A stretch of 29,566 nt of DNA, taken from NCBI GenBank assembly GCA_002371235.1, contig DFGN01000012.1, forward strand, positions 1-29,566, read 5' to 3'. Positions 22,676-29,566 of the stretch are shown piece by piece; the first letter of the stretch is position 1, and each line of letters begins with the position of its first letter. The notes below the pieces were generated by a model that was given only the letters and a program-made list of their open reading frames with translations, was not told the origin of the DNA and searched no databases. Source of the stretch: Candidatus Saccharibacteria bacterium UBA3749. GTDB taxonomy: Bacteria > Patescibacteriota > Saccharimonadia > Saccharimonadales > Saccharimonadaceae. A program made the translations under genes and the position numbers.

Positions 22676-25600
22676 ATGGGTCTTAATGCCAACCAGAAAC
22701 GAGCCGTAGAATACTTAGATGGTCCACTTTTGGTTCTGGCTGGACCTGGAACAGGTAAGACTCAATTACTTTCCGAGAAAGTTGCTTACATATTAAAAAA
22801 TACGGATACTAATCCTGAGAATATTTTATGTTTGACTTTTACTGAGACTGGTGCCTCCAATATGCGAGAAAGATTAAAAACAATTATTGGTGCTGATGCT
22901 TTGAAGGTTAATATCGGGACCTATCATGCTTTTGGTACTGAAATACTTGCCTTATATAAGGATTATAGTGAAGATTATAATCGCATACTTAATGCAGCTA
23001 TAGATGAGGTTACCCAGTTTAAGATTGTAAAAACAATTCAGGAGTCTTTACCGGGCAACGATATCCTGCATGGAGATAGTGTTAAGAACATCATTAGTGT
23101 AATCTCGTCTGCCAAATCGGCTGGTCTTAGTGCGGATGATTTACATAGAATTGCAGAGGTAAACTTAGCGGACTCTAGGGTCTTATCTGATGTGATTTCG
23201 CCTCTTCTTAAAAATGTCGTGCCACGTAATTTTAGACAATCCGTTGATGATGCTTACGCGCCAATTTTTGATGTCTTGAAGCAGTACATCGATGCGAAGC
23301 CTATTCTTCCGAGGGTTGAACGCTCTATCTCTGAATTAGCACGATCTTTAAAAGATGCCATTTGTGAAGCGGAATCGTCAGGCAAGATTACTTGCCTAAC
23401 CAAATGGCGCAATGATCATTTCGAAAAGGACGCCGAAGGTGATTATAGGCTAAAAGATCGTATAGCTAATAAAAAACTACTTAGCCTTTCTGACGTTACT
23501 AAGAAGTATACTGATTATTTGACCGAAAATGGTCTTTACGATTTTGATGATATGATTCAGGAATCTGTAAAAGTACTTACTTGCGATAAAGGATTTCAGC
23601 TAACTCTGTCTGAGCGTTACCAATGGATTATGCTTGATGAGTTTCAGGATACAAATCCAGCTCAGTTTGCTATCATTAAGGCATTGACTAATTACGAGAA
23701 GCCAATGATTATGGCGGTTGGTGATGATGATCAGGCAATTTATGAGTTTCAGGGAGCATTATCGTCTAATTTGACTGATTTTCAGGAACATTATCAGGCT
23801 GAAGTGATACCTCTTGTCGAGAACTATCGTAGTACTCAGGAAATTCTGGATTTTTCTCATGAGATTATCGTGCAAGCACCAGATAGATTTGCTGATAAAG
23901 AGTTAATTGCGCATAAAGATGCGCCTTTATCTTCTGAGATTTACCGCTATGAGTTTCTTTCTTCGGATATGGAATTTGGTTTTATCGCACGCAAAATTTC
24001 GGAACTAATCAAATCTGGAGTTCCTCAACATGAAATAGCCATTATTTCGTATAAGCGTAAGTATTTTATGCCACTTCTGCCATATCTAAAATCGTATGCT
24101 GGTATCAATATCGCTTTCGAAAAGCAAAATGATCTACTAGAAGATGATTGTATTCATAAGATTATTACGATTGCTCGGCTGGTACAAAATCTTACAAATG
24201 GGCAAGCCGATAACGCAATCATTTTAGAGGTACTTGGCTATCCTTGTTTTAATTTACCAATGCTAGACGTGATTAAAACCATCTCGGCGGCAAGAAGAGA
24301 TAAGAAATCAGTTTTTGATTATTTGGCCGACTCTTCTCAATCTTTGATTCAACAAATGATAAAATGGCTTGCCGACCTAGCTGCACGCTCTCTCACCGAG
24401 CCGTTAGAGATTATGATTGATTATATTATAGGGACAGCAGAGCTCAATGGTTATCGCTCTCCTTTGCTATCGTATGTAACGAATGAGGGTGAGTACGCCG
24501 CTTTCTCGTTTTACGAAAACTTGGCATCTCTTCGAGGTAAGCTAAGTAAGCATTTCGGTGATAAGACTCTAAAACTGGCTGATTTGATTTCAATGATAGA
24601 CGATTATGAATCCGCTGAGATGCCACTCAATACTCTATCGCCCTATTCCGAGTCATCTGACGCTGTTCAAGTGCTAACTGCACATAAAGCTAAGGGTCTT
24701 GAGTTTGAATATGTTTTTATCATTTCCGCTGATAACATGGCTTGGGGTAAGGCCAAAGGGAATAATAATACTCTAAGTTTACCTAAGAACTTGATGTTTA
24801 TTAGGCATACCGGTACGACTGATGGTGAGAAACTTCGTATCCTATATGTTGCCCTGACGCGAGCCAAAAAAGGACTCTTCATCACAAATTCTCTTGCTGA
24901 TTTTAATGGTAAAAGCCCCGATCGGCTAGAATACTTACAGGAATACACTAATGGCGATAAGGTCGTTTCACCTTTTTTGCCTTCGCGAGAGGTAATTTGC
25001 TGTTATGAACATAGCGCGGATAAAGTCGCCGAAAACAATCTAATAAACTGGCTCTCGCCTTATAAAAACGCCACTGCGGACATGAAGGAAATATATCGTG
25101 AACAGATTAGTCATTATCGTATGTCGGCCACTTCTCTTACGACCTTCATTGATATCGTGTACGCTGGTCCAGAGGAGTTTTTCAAACGTGAAATTCTTCA
25201 AGTGCCTCCTGAGCCAGAAAATGAAGCGCTAGCATTTGGGAATTTGGTGCACAAAACTTTCGAAGCTGTAACTAATCAGGGTTTGTCTGATGAAGATGCA
25301 ATAAAATTCTTCCTTTCTGAGCTTGATAAGAGAGAGCTCGAATCTGATATCGTAAGAAGACTGCGCGAAAAAGGCCCCGCTGATTTATCTATTGCTCTTT
25401 CAAAGTTTGGCGAAATACTACGTCATGGAAAAGCAGAGGTAAATCTCGCCCCAGAAAAGATTGTGATATCTGGCGTTCCAGTGACTGGCAAAATCGATCA
25501 TATCTTGGTTGATGATGATTCAAAGACAATTGAGATCTATGACTACAAGACTACACCATATCATAAAGAGAAATGGCAGTTGCACAAGACACTGTATAAA

Positions 25601-25906
25601 TACATGTTGCAGTTACTCTTCTATAAGGTTCTTTTGAATAATTCTGCTCTTTATCGTAAATATCGTGTCACTTCCGCTCATATTCTTTTCGTGGTACCAG
25701 ACAAAAAAAGCGGGTTGGTGTATGATAAGCCATATTATTTTAATGCCGAAGAAGAAGCAGAGCTATTATCATTGATGAAAGCCGTCTATGGTTTGGTATC
25801 TTCTCTTCAGTTTTTAGATGATAAGAGAATATTCATCCCGCCCGATAGAACAGCTGGTATTAAAGAGATTAAAGATTTCATCAAATTATTGCTGGCGATA
25901 GCTTGA
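22676..25906 (+). CDS. UvrD/PcrA-like superfamily 1 helicase fused to a PD-(D/E)XK nuclease
   Basis: The 1076-aa protein has all main SF1A motifs: Walker A AGPGTGKT (22-29), DEFQDT (321-326), GDDDQAIYEFQGA, VENYRS, TAHKAKGLEFEYVFI (about 665-680) and YVALTRAKKGL. The C-terminal domain (about 810-1060) carries a RecB/Cas4-like nuclease core: an upstream His (NLVHKTFEAV), Asp in TGKIDHILV and DYKT at about 957-960. Four-Cys Fe-S ligands as in AddB were not identified. Such fusions act in recombinational repair (AdnA/AddA-like). It follows gpsA by 3 bp and depends on that transcript; no ribosome site is obvious. Confidence 0.9.
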   Translation: MGLNANQKRAVEYLDGPLLVLAGPGTGKTQLLSEKVAYILKNTDTNPENILCLTFTETGASNMRERLKTIIGADALKVNIGTYHAFGTEILALYKDYSEDYNRILNAAIDEVTQFKIVKTIQESLPGNDILHGDSVKNIISVISSAKSAGLSADDLHRIAEVNLADSRVLSDVISPLLKNVVPRNFRQSVDDAYAPIFDVLKQYIDAKPILPRVERSISELARSLKDAICEAESSGKITCLTKWRNDHFEKDAEGDYRLKDRIANKKLLSLSDVTKKYTDYLTENGLYDFDDMIQESVKVLTCDKGFQLTLSERYQWIMLDEFQDTNPAQFAIIKALTNYEKPMIMAVGDDDQAIYEFQGALSSNLTDFQEHYQAEVIPLVENYRSTQEILDFSHEIIVQAPDRFADKELIAHKDAPLSSEIYRYEFLSSDMEFGFIARKISELIKSGVPQHEIAIISYKRKYFMPLLPYLKSYAGINIAFEKQNDLLEDDCIHKIITIARLVQNLTNGQADNAIILEVLGYPCFNLPMLDVIKTISAARRDKKSVFDYLADSSQSLIQQMIKWLADLAARSLTEPLEIMIDYIIGTAELNGYRSPLLSYVTNEGEYAAFSFYENLASLRGKLSKHFGDKTLKLADLISMIDDYESAEMPLNTLSPYSESSDAVQVLTAHKAKGLEFEYVFIISADNMAWGKAKGNNNTLSLPKNLMFIRHTGTTDGEKLRILYVALTRAKKGLFITNSLADFNGKSPDRLEYLQEYTNGDKVVSPFLPSREVICCYEHSADKVAENNLINWLSPYKNATADMKEIYREQISHYRMSATSLTTFIDIVYAGPEEFFKREILQVPPEPENEALAFGNLVHKTFEAVTNQGLSDEDAIKFFLSELDKRELESDIVRRLREKGPADLSIALSKFGEILRHGKAEVNLAPEKIVISGVPVTGKIDHILVDDDSKTIEIYDYKTTPYHKEKWQLHKTLYKYMLQLLFYKVLLNNSALYRKYRVTSAHILFVVPDKKSGLVYDKPYYFNAEEEAELLSLMKAVYGLVSSLQFLDDKRIFIPPDRTAGIKEIKDFIKLLLAIA

Positions 25907-25944
25907 GATTATGATACCAAATCGTACGGTAATGATTGTGGCTA

Positions 25945-25973
25945 TTGACTTTTTCTAAGAGATATGGTATAAT
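25945..25973 (+). promoter_or_regulatory. Consensus promoter of the small gene at 26025
   Basis: TTGACT (25945-25950), 17-bp spacer with TGG, TATAAT (25968-25973). The predicted RNA begins with the hairpin TTGCCA...TGGCAA (25979-26001), then AAAAGGAGGT. Confidence 0.75.
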
Positions 25974-26024
25974 TGTTCTTGCCAGTGACTTTTATTGGCA
26001 AAAAAAATAAAAGGAGGTACTGCT

Positions 26025-26321
26025 ATGGAAAGCATGTACCGCTCCCTTTTCGAGTGGGAGTTGAAAACGAGAACGGGGGTTTCAAGCATCCCCTCCAGAG
26101 CGTATGCTCTGAAAAAGATGCTTCAAGAAATGGAGCCGATGTCTGAGATTGTTCTCGATAAAAAGTTTTACGTTATGGGAACAATAGTCAAGGGCTTCCA
26201 TGGTAGCTGGAGAGGTACATCAGACATAATCAAGGTTTCAAAAGTGTCAGACGACGTTCTGCACGTTGAAACCAAGTCCGGTGTGCCGTTGATCATCCGC
26301 CTCTCAGAGTGCGGAATGTAA
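26025..26321 (+). CDS. Orphan small protein, 98 aa, unknown
   Basis: No family recognised. The N-terminal half looks helical (SLFEWELK, RAYALKKMLQEME); the C-terminal half looks like alternating beta strands (KFYVMGTIVKGF, DIIKVSKVSDDVLHVETKSGVPLIIRL). There is no signal peptide or membrane segment. The ATG at 26025 follows a near-perfect ribosome site (AAAAGGAGGT) at good spacing; an in-frame upstream reading from 25995 would begin inside the leader. It has its own near-consensus promoter, a 5' hairpin and a GC-rich terminator, so it is probably expressed strongly and independently. Confidence 0.72.
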   Translation: MESMYRSLFEWELKTRTGVSSIPSRAYALKKMLQEMEPMSEIVLDKKFYVMGTIVKGFHGSWRGTSDIIKVSKVSDDVLHVETKSGVPLIIRLSECGM

Positions 26322-26331
26322 CACCAGCCTT

Positions 26332-26368
26332 GTCCCGCGGCTACTACAGCGCGGGACTTTTCCTTTTG
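26332..26368 (+). terminator. Intrinsic terminator
   Basis: GTCCCGCG / CGCGGGAC with a 10-nt loop, then TTTTCCTTTT. Confidence 0.85.
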
Positions 26369-26403
26369 AAATCTTTTAGTTATATTCTGTGTTTCGCTTA
26401 TGC

Positions 26404-26432
26404 TTGCATAATGTTATGATATTTAGTATAAT
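26404..26432 (+). promoter_or_regulatory. Promoter of the small gene at 26500
   Basis: TTGCAT (26404-26409), 17-bp spacer, TATAAT (26427-26432). A leader of about 60 nt follows, ending in AGAGGGGGT. Confidence 0.65.
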
Positions 26433-26499
26433 GCTTGTCGAGAAGGCAGTTTTGTTTTGTGATTCTGTTTTCTTGAATCTTAAAGAGGGGGTGAGATGG

Positions 26500-26682
26500 A
26501 TGATTATACTCGAGGCATATAAGTACGGCGTCAAGGTTGCGTCAGGGTCTTTCGGGACTGACGCGTCTGGATATGCTCGTGCAAGAGAGTTTATCGAGCA
26601 GTATAATAGTGATGGCTGTATCGTCAAGGCAGCATCATGTAGTGCAGCTTCGATAGCTCAGATCTACAATGTCACTCGCTAG
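26500..26682 (+). CDS. Orphan small protein, 60 aa, unknown
   Basis: No family recognised. The 60-aa product (starts MIILEAYKYG) is neutral, with a possible central helix (ARAREFIEQY) and two Cys near the C terminus. ATG 26500 is chosen because it is in frame with the open reading frame and 8 bases after the G-rich ribosome site; the ATG at 26496 is out of frame. A GTG at 26491 in frame is an alternative. Like the genes at 15933 and 26025 it is a single-gene unit with promoter, leader and terminator. Coding status rests on this context. Confidence 0.6.
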   Translation: MIILEAYKYGVKVASGSFGTDASGYARAREFIEQYNSDGCIVKAASCSAASIAQIYNVTR

Positions 26683-26697
26683 TAGTAACTTCCACAC

Positions 26698-26739
26698 GGG
26701 CAAGTTCGTATAACGAATCTTGCCCTCTTCTTTTTTTTG
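26698..26739 (+). terminator. Intrinsic terminator
   Basis: GGGCAAG-TTCGT-ATA-ACGAA-CTTGCCC: a two-part stem (7 and 5 bp with a one-base bulge) then a T-run. Confidence 0.9.
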
Positions 26740-26748
26740 TGATATAAT
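26740..26748 (+). promoter_or_regulatory. Extended -10 of the bL33 gene
   Basis: TGATATAAT, 10 bases before the ATG at 26759; no ribosome site, so near-leaderless. A second TATAAT (26753-26758) abuts the ATG and is too close to act as its -10. Confidence 0.55.
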
Positions 26749-26758
26749 AACGTATAAT

Positions 26759-26968
26759 ATGGCAAAGAAGAACAATACCAAAAGAAAGCTAGTCGGGCTC
26801 GTTTCGGAAGAATCGGGTGTGCGTGCTTATTACACTAAGAAGAATACAATGAATACTCCTGATAAACTTAGTCTCAAGAAGTATGATCCAGTTCTTCGTA
26901 AGCACGTTCTTTTCGTTGAAACCAAGAAAAATCTTGGTCGTAACGAAGTCAAAGAGAAGAAACACTAG
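26759..26968 (+). CDS. rpmG: Large ribosomal subunit protein bL33
   Basis: The 69-aa protein matches bL33 along its length: MAKKNNTKRKLVGLVS, the YYTKKN strand, then KLSLKKYDPVLRKHVLFVETK. The zinc-binding cysteines of the C+ form are absent, so this is a C- (zinc-independent) form. It extends about 14 residues (NLGRNEVKEKKH) beyond the usual C terminus of about 50-55 aa. It follows a terminator and has a near-leaderless promoter, and is itself followed by a terminator. Confidence 0.92.
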   Translation: MAKKNNTKRKLVGLVSEESGVRAYYTKKNTMNTPDKLSLKKYDPVLRKHVLFVETKKNLGRNEVKEKKH

Positions 26969-26975
26969 TTTACTT

Positions 26976-27003
26976 AAAACTCTCTCTTCGGGGAGTTTTT
27001 TGT
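26976..27003 (+). terminator. Intrinsic terminator after rpmG
   Basis: AAAACTCTC-TCTTCG-GGGAGTTTT, one G-U pair, with a T-run. Confidence 0.8.
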
Positions 27004-27040
27004 TGCCCAAAAAGTCAACATACTTAGGTAACAAGTATAG

Positions 27041-28243
27041 TTATCTCAAGATATTATTAATACGATACTCGAGATCGCGTAGGACGTTCATATAATACAT
27101 GAAGCTCTCATATGGCGAGGCATAGGCCGAGAAATATGCGTGCACATCGCCGTCATTCCAATACTTGGTACACATCGAATAAGGATGGTCGGACGTGGTC
27201 AGATAGCGCCAATCAGATATCAGTTGGCCATCGTGTGTTGCTAAAGCTTTTTCTCTCATACCGAATACCTGACTCATGGCTGAGCTTTGCATTGAATTAG
27301 AGAGCCAAGCCGACAGATCACGTTCGGTATCGGCCCACGTAACCGTCTCTGGCATCGAAAGCTCGCCAACGGGCTCTTCAATTCTTGCCGCCTCTGATAC
27401 CGTAACAAATTTATTTTCATATTGTGATAGCCATGCCGAGATAAAGGTATCGAGAAAATCAAATATACCAGTATCTTTCCATTGATGCTCACCGAAGGTT
27501 TCAAAATCCATAAATAGATTTATAAGATTACCACGTAAGCAGTCGTCATTAATCCATTGTTGATACTTTGGTACGGTCAGTGGCCACTCGCTCCAGGCGC
27601 GGTTTGAGAAACGGAAAGCGATATCATCCGATAAGCGATAGTTTTTCAAGAGTAGCTTGATTCTCTCGCAACCCACTGGTCGGTAGACATGGTTGGGGCT
27701 GCGCCAGCCGAGGACTTTATCCCAGCCTTCTGCCAAGATAACATCGTAACCATGCTCTTCAGCCCAGCGCGCCAGGGAATCATTGTAGGCGAACTCTGTG
27801 TTACGAAAAGCTTTTGGTTTTACGCCGAATAGTCGCTCGATAATCTCAGAATGCATCTTAACCTGATCATTAAACTCATCTAAATCGTAAAAATAGGCTA
27901 AGGAATGATAATAAGTTTCGTCAACGATTTCTGCTTGGTTACGTGAGACCATCTCATTGATAATACCAATTAGATCTGGTGCCCATTTTTCGGCTTGTTC
28001 TAGCCATGTGCCTGTGATTGAAAATGAAACTTTGAATTCGGGATGCTTTTTCATATTGTTTAGAAGCAGCCCTAGCATTGGATAATAACTCTTTTCGGCA
28101 ACTTTACGAAAGATTCTCTCATTGGACTGTCGGCCACTATAATTATCATAGAAATAATTCGAGGTATTTCCTACATCAAAAATCGAGTACTCACGGTATC
28201 GAACCGGTTGGTGAATGTGTAAATATAGACAAATCGCTCGCAC
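27041..28243 (-). CDS. Glycoside hydrolase family 57 (alpha-amylase/glucanotransferase type)
   Basis: GH57 enzymes hydrolyse, transfer or branch alpha-glucans. The 400-aa protein begins with the typical CLYLHIHQPVR. It has the nucleophile motif AFRNTEFAYND (Glu150), a candidate acid in FMDFETFGEHQW (Asp246) and a C-terminal helical domain. There is no signal peptide, so the substrate is intracellular or the enzyme is exported otherwise. The start is GTG at 28243; AGAGGA lies just upstream within the end of the preceding GT4 gene, two bases from its stop, indicating an operon. The exact activity (amylase, 4-alpha-glucanotransferase or branching enzyme) is not decidable by eye. Confidence 0.9.
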   Translation of the reverse strand: MRAICLYLHIHQPVRYREYSIFDVGNTSNYFYDNYSGRQSNERIFRKVAEKSYYPMLGLLLNNMKKHPEFKVSFSITGTWLEQAEKWAPDLIGIINEMVSRNQAEIVDETYYHSLAYFYDLDEFNDQVKMHSEIIERLFGVKPKAFRNTEFAYNDSLARWAEEHGYDVILAEGWDKVLGWRSPNHVYRPVGCERIKLLLKNYRLSDDIAFRFSNRAWSEWPLTVPKYQQWINDDCLRGNLINLFMDFETFGEHQWKDTGIFDFLDTFISAWLSQYENKFVTVSEAARIEEPVGELSMPETVTWADTERDLSAWLSNSMQSSAMSQVFGMREKALATHDGQLISDWRYLTTSDHPYSMCTKYWNDGDVHAYFSAYASPYESFMYYMNVLRDLEYRINNILR

Positions 28244-28245
28244 CC

Positions 28246-29469
28246 CTATTTCCTCTTACGCTTTATTGTTTTATTGTAAACCTTTATACATTTTTTTGCA
28301 ACATCATTCCATGATATCTTGTTGTATTCATGGCTAACATTCTGCTGCAATGACTCGCGGAGTGCAGGATTTTCTGAAATTGAAACAATCTCGTCGGCTA
28401 GCTTTCGCTCATCCCAATAGTCATAAGTCATTGCTGACCAGATAACTTCGGAGACTCCGGATTGCTTGGTAAGTATTAACGCGTCTCCATGGTGAGCGGC
28501 CTCAAGCGCCGTTAATCCGAATGGCTCCGATATCGAACTCATTACAAATATATCAGATACTGCATATATATCACGTAGGCGCTTTCCACGAATGAATCCA
28601 GTGAAAATGACATTTTTGGAGATGCCAAGATCGGCCGCTTGCTCGATTAGTTCGTTTCTTTCTTCGCCGTCACCAGCAAATACAAAAATGAGTTTTGGAT
28701 TTTTCGATATAGCAAGGGCGGCTGCTTCCATGAGATTATGCAAGCCCTTCTGAACTGTAAATCTTCCTACTGTTGAGACGATGGTGCAACCGTAAGATTT
28801 TTGCTTCAATAAGTATTCATAGGTTTGCTCGGTAAAATGATAATTGAAGTTCTGGTAGTTTTCATCTAGTGAATTATATATTACGTCAATTTTTGCTAGT
28901 GGAATGTTATATTTTTCATGGATGATGCGCTTAGTGGCTTCTGACACAGCTATAATTTTGTCGGCTAGCGTTAGACCTTCATACTCAATTTCGTGAATGA
29001 TAGGATTGCCGGAATGCATGCCGGCACGATCAAATTCGGTCGCATGTACATGGGCAACAAACGGAGTGTCGTAATTCTTCTTTGCAATTATTCCGGCTTC
29101 AAAGGTTAGCCAATCATGGGCGTGAACAAGTTGAGGTTTATGCTTTTCTAAGTATTTTTCAACAAATTGGCAGTATGATTTTTGTACGTCTCGAATGGAA
29201 ATAAGATTGTCTTGACCTTGGTTTGGAATGATTTTTTCTAGTAGCCTTAATGATTCGTAGGCTCCTCCACCATAGCGGTAGATTGGATCAAGATGTGTAG
29301 CGGCAAGAATATGCATAAATTTAATATCCGGATATTCCGCTTCGTATGGCAGTACAAAATCAATGCTTACGCCTTCTCTCGACAGTGCTCTAGCCATATT
29401 CAAGCAGGCAACACCAAGCCCTCCACTGTTATGTGGCGGTAGTTCCCAACCTAACATAAGTATTTTCAT
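28246..29469 (-). CDS. Glycosyltransferase family 4 (GT-B fold), glycogen-synthase-like
   Basis: The 407-aa protein has the N-terminal WELPPHNSGGLGVACLNMARAL typical of ADP/UDP-glucose-dependent synthases and GT4 enzymes. It also has HAHDWLTFEAG, TVGRFTVQKGLHNLMEA, and the donor-binding EX7E region SEPFGLTALEAAHHG. The C terminus is very basic (KTIKRKRK). Beside GH57, the likely role is making or remodelling an alpha-glucan or a cell-surface polysaccharide. TGCTAAAAT lies 8 bases before the ATG, so the mRNA is near-leaderless. First gene of the GT4-GH57 operon. Confidence 0.9.
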   Translation of the reverse strand: MKILMLGWELPPHNSGGLGVACLNMARALSREGVSIDFVLPYEAEYPDIKFMHILAATHLDPIYRYGGGAYESLRLLEKIIPNQGQDNLISIRDVQKSYCQFVEKYLEKHKPQLVHAHDWLTFEAGIIAKKNYDTPFVAHVHATEFDRAGMHSGNPIIHEIEYEGLTLADKIIAVSEATKRIIHEKYNIPLAKIDVIYNSLDENYQNFNYHFTEQTYEYLLKQKSYGCTIVSTVGRFTVQKGLHNLMEAAALAISKNPKLIFVFAGDGEERNELIEQAADLGISKNVIFTGFIRGKRLRDIYAVSDIFVMSSISEPFGLTALEAAHHGDALILTKQSGVSEVIWSAMTYDYWDERKLADEIVSISENPALRESLQQNVSHEYNKISWNDVAKKCIKVYNKTIKRKRK

Positions 29470-29477
29470 TATGATTT

Positions 29478-29486
29478 ATTTTAGCA
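29478..29486 (-). promoter_or_regulatory. Extended -10 of the GT4-GH57 operon
   Basis: TGCTAAAAT on the minus strand, the same variant as the CDF promoter, 8 bases before the ATG. Confidence 0.5.
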
Positions 29487-29510
29487 CATATTTTTTTAAA
29501 TGTAAAAATA

Positions 29511-29519
29511 TGATAAAAT
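29511..29519 (+). promoter_or_regulatory. Extended -10 of the tRNA at the window end
   Basis: TGATAAAAT, 21 bases before the tRNA 5' end. Confidence 0.45.
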
Positions 29520-29540
29520 ATTTATTGTACTTTGTTTTGT

Positions 29541-29566
29541 AGGGGTGTAGCTCAGTTGGTAGAGCA
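29541..29566 (+). tRNA. 5' part of a tRNA, probably tRNA-Trp
   Basis: AGGGGTG, then TA, then D-arm GCTCAGTTGGTAGAGC. The AGGGG start with A1 is typical of bacterial tRNA-Trp. The anticodon lies beyond the window, so identity is tentative. Confidence 0.65.

Noticed and set aside
1..29566. CRISPR array or alternative genetic code
   Set aside because: No spaced direct repeats were found, and TGA ends several clear genes (gpsA, the helicase), so codes with TGA as Gly or Trp do not fit.

Overview
The window looks like a piece of a Patescibacteria (CPR) chromosome, most plausibly Candidatus Saccharibacteria (TM7). This is inferred from gene content and style, not proven. Genes are packed tightly on both strands and use the standard code with TGA as a stop. 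Many mRNAs appear leaderless: an extended -10 (TGnTATAAT or a close variant) lies 6-10 bases before the ATG, with no Shine-Dalgarno. There is a very large secreted repeat protein and several trimmed housekeeping proteins. No phylogenetic marker is complete enough here to fix the genus.

Layout. 1-2270: tail of a tRNA, a short CDF metal transporter (-), then an SDR oxidoreductase and rubrerythrin (+) ending in a strong terminator, then tRNA-Thr(TGT) (-). 2360-8524: a promoter with a palindrome over its -35 drives a 2020-aa secreted, membrane-anchored protein made of InlB-type repeats, Big_2-like domains and LamG-like modules, with a tyrosine-phosphatase-like domain (HCRVGADRTGT) near the C terminus. 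8548-14219: rmuC, signal peptidase I (-), a polytopic membrane protein, HtrA protease, then prmC and prfA (-). 14219-16340: accessory segment with tRNA-Val(CAC), an 18-bp repeat of its 3' end 182 bp downstream, hairpin-rich DNA, an IS256-type insertion sequence with recognisable terminal inverted repeats, and an orphan small gene. 16378-19266: anaerobic ribonucleotide reductase nrdDG behind a promoter overlapped by two NrdR-box-like sequences. 19390-21880: a DUF916-like membrane protein (-), cysteine desulfurase (+) and IscU-type scaffold (-). 21881-25906: gpsA and a UvrD-like helicase-nuclease. 25945-26739: two more orphan small genes with their own promoters and terminators. 26759-26968: ribosomal protein bL33. 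27041-29469: GT4 glycosyltransferase and GH57 glycosidase (-). 29541-end: start of a tRNA, probably tRNA-Trp.

Functional themes. NrdDG, rubrerythrin and the Fe-S pair NifS/IscU suggest a low-oxygen, iron-sulfur-dependent lifestyle. Signal peptidase, HtrA, the giant adhesin/phosphatase and the DUF916-like protein concern the cell surface, as expected for a host-attached epibiont. GT4 and GH57 form an alpha-glucan-type pair.

The observations most worth follow-up are the giant adhesin fused to a phosphatase, NrdD lacking a recognisable C-terminal glycyl-radical motif, the duplicated tRNA-Val tail with its hairpin element, and three unrelated small genes that share one expression design (consensus promoter, leader, G-rich ribosome site, small ORF, GC-rich terminator) unlike the leaderless genes around them.
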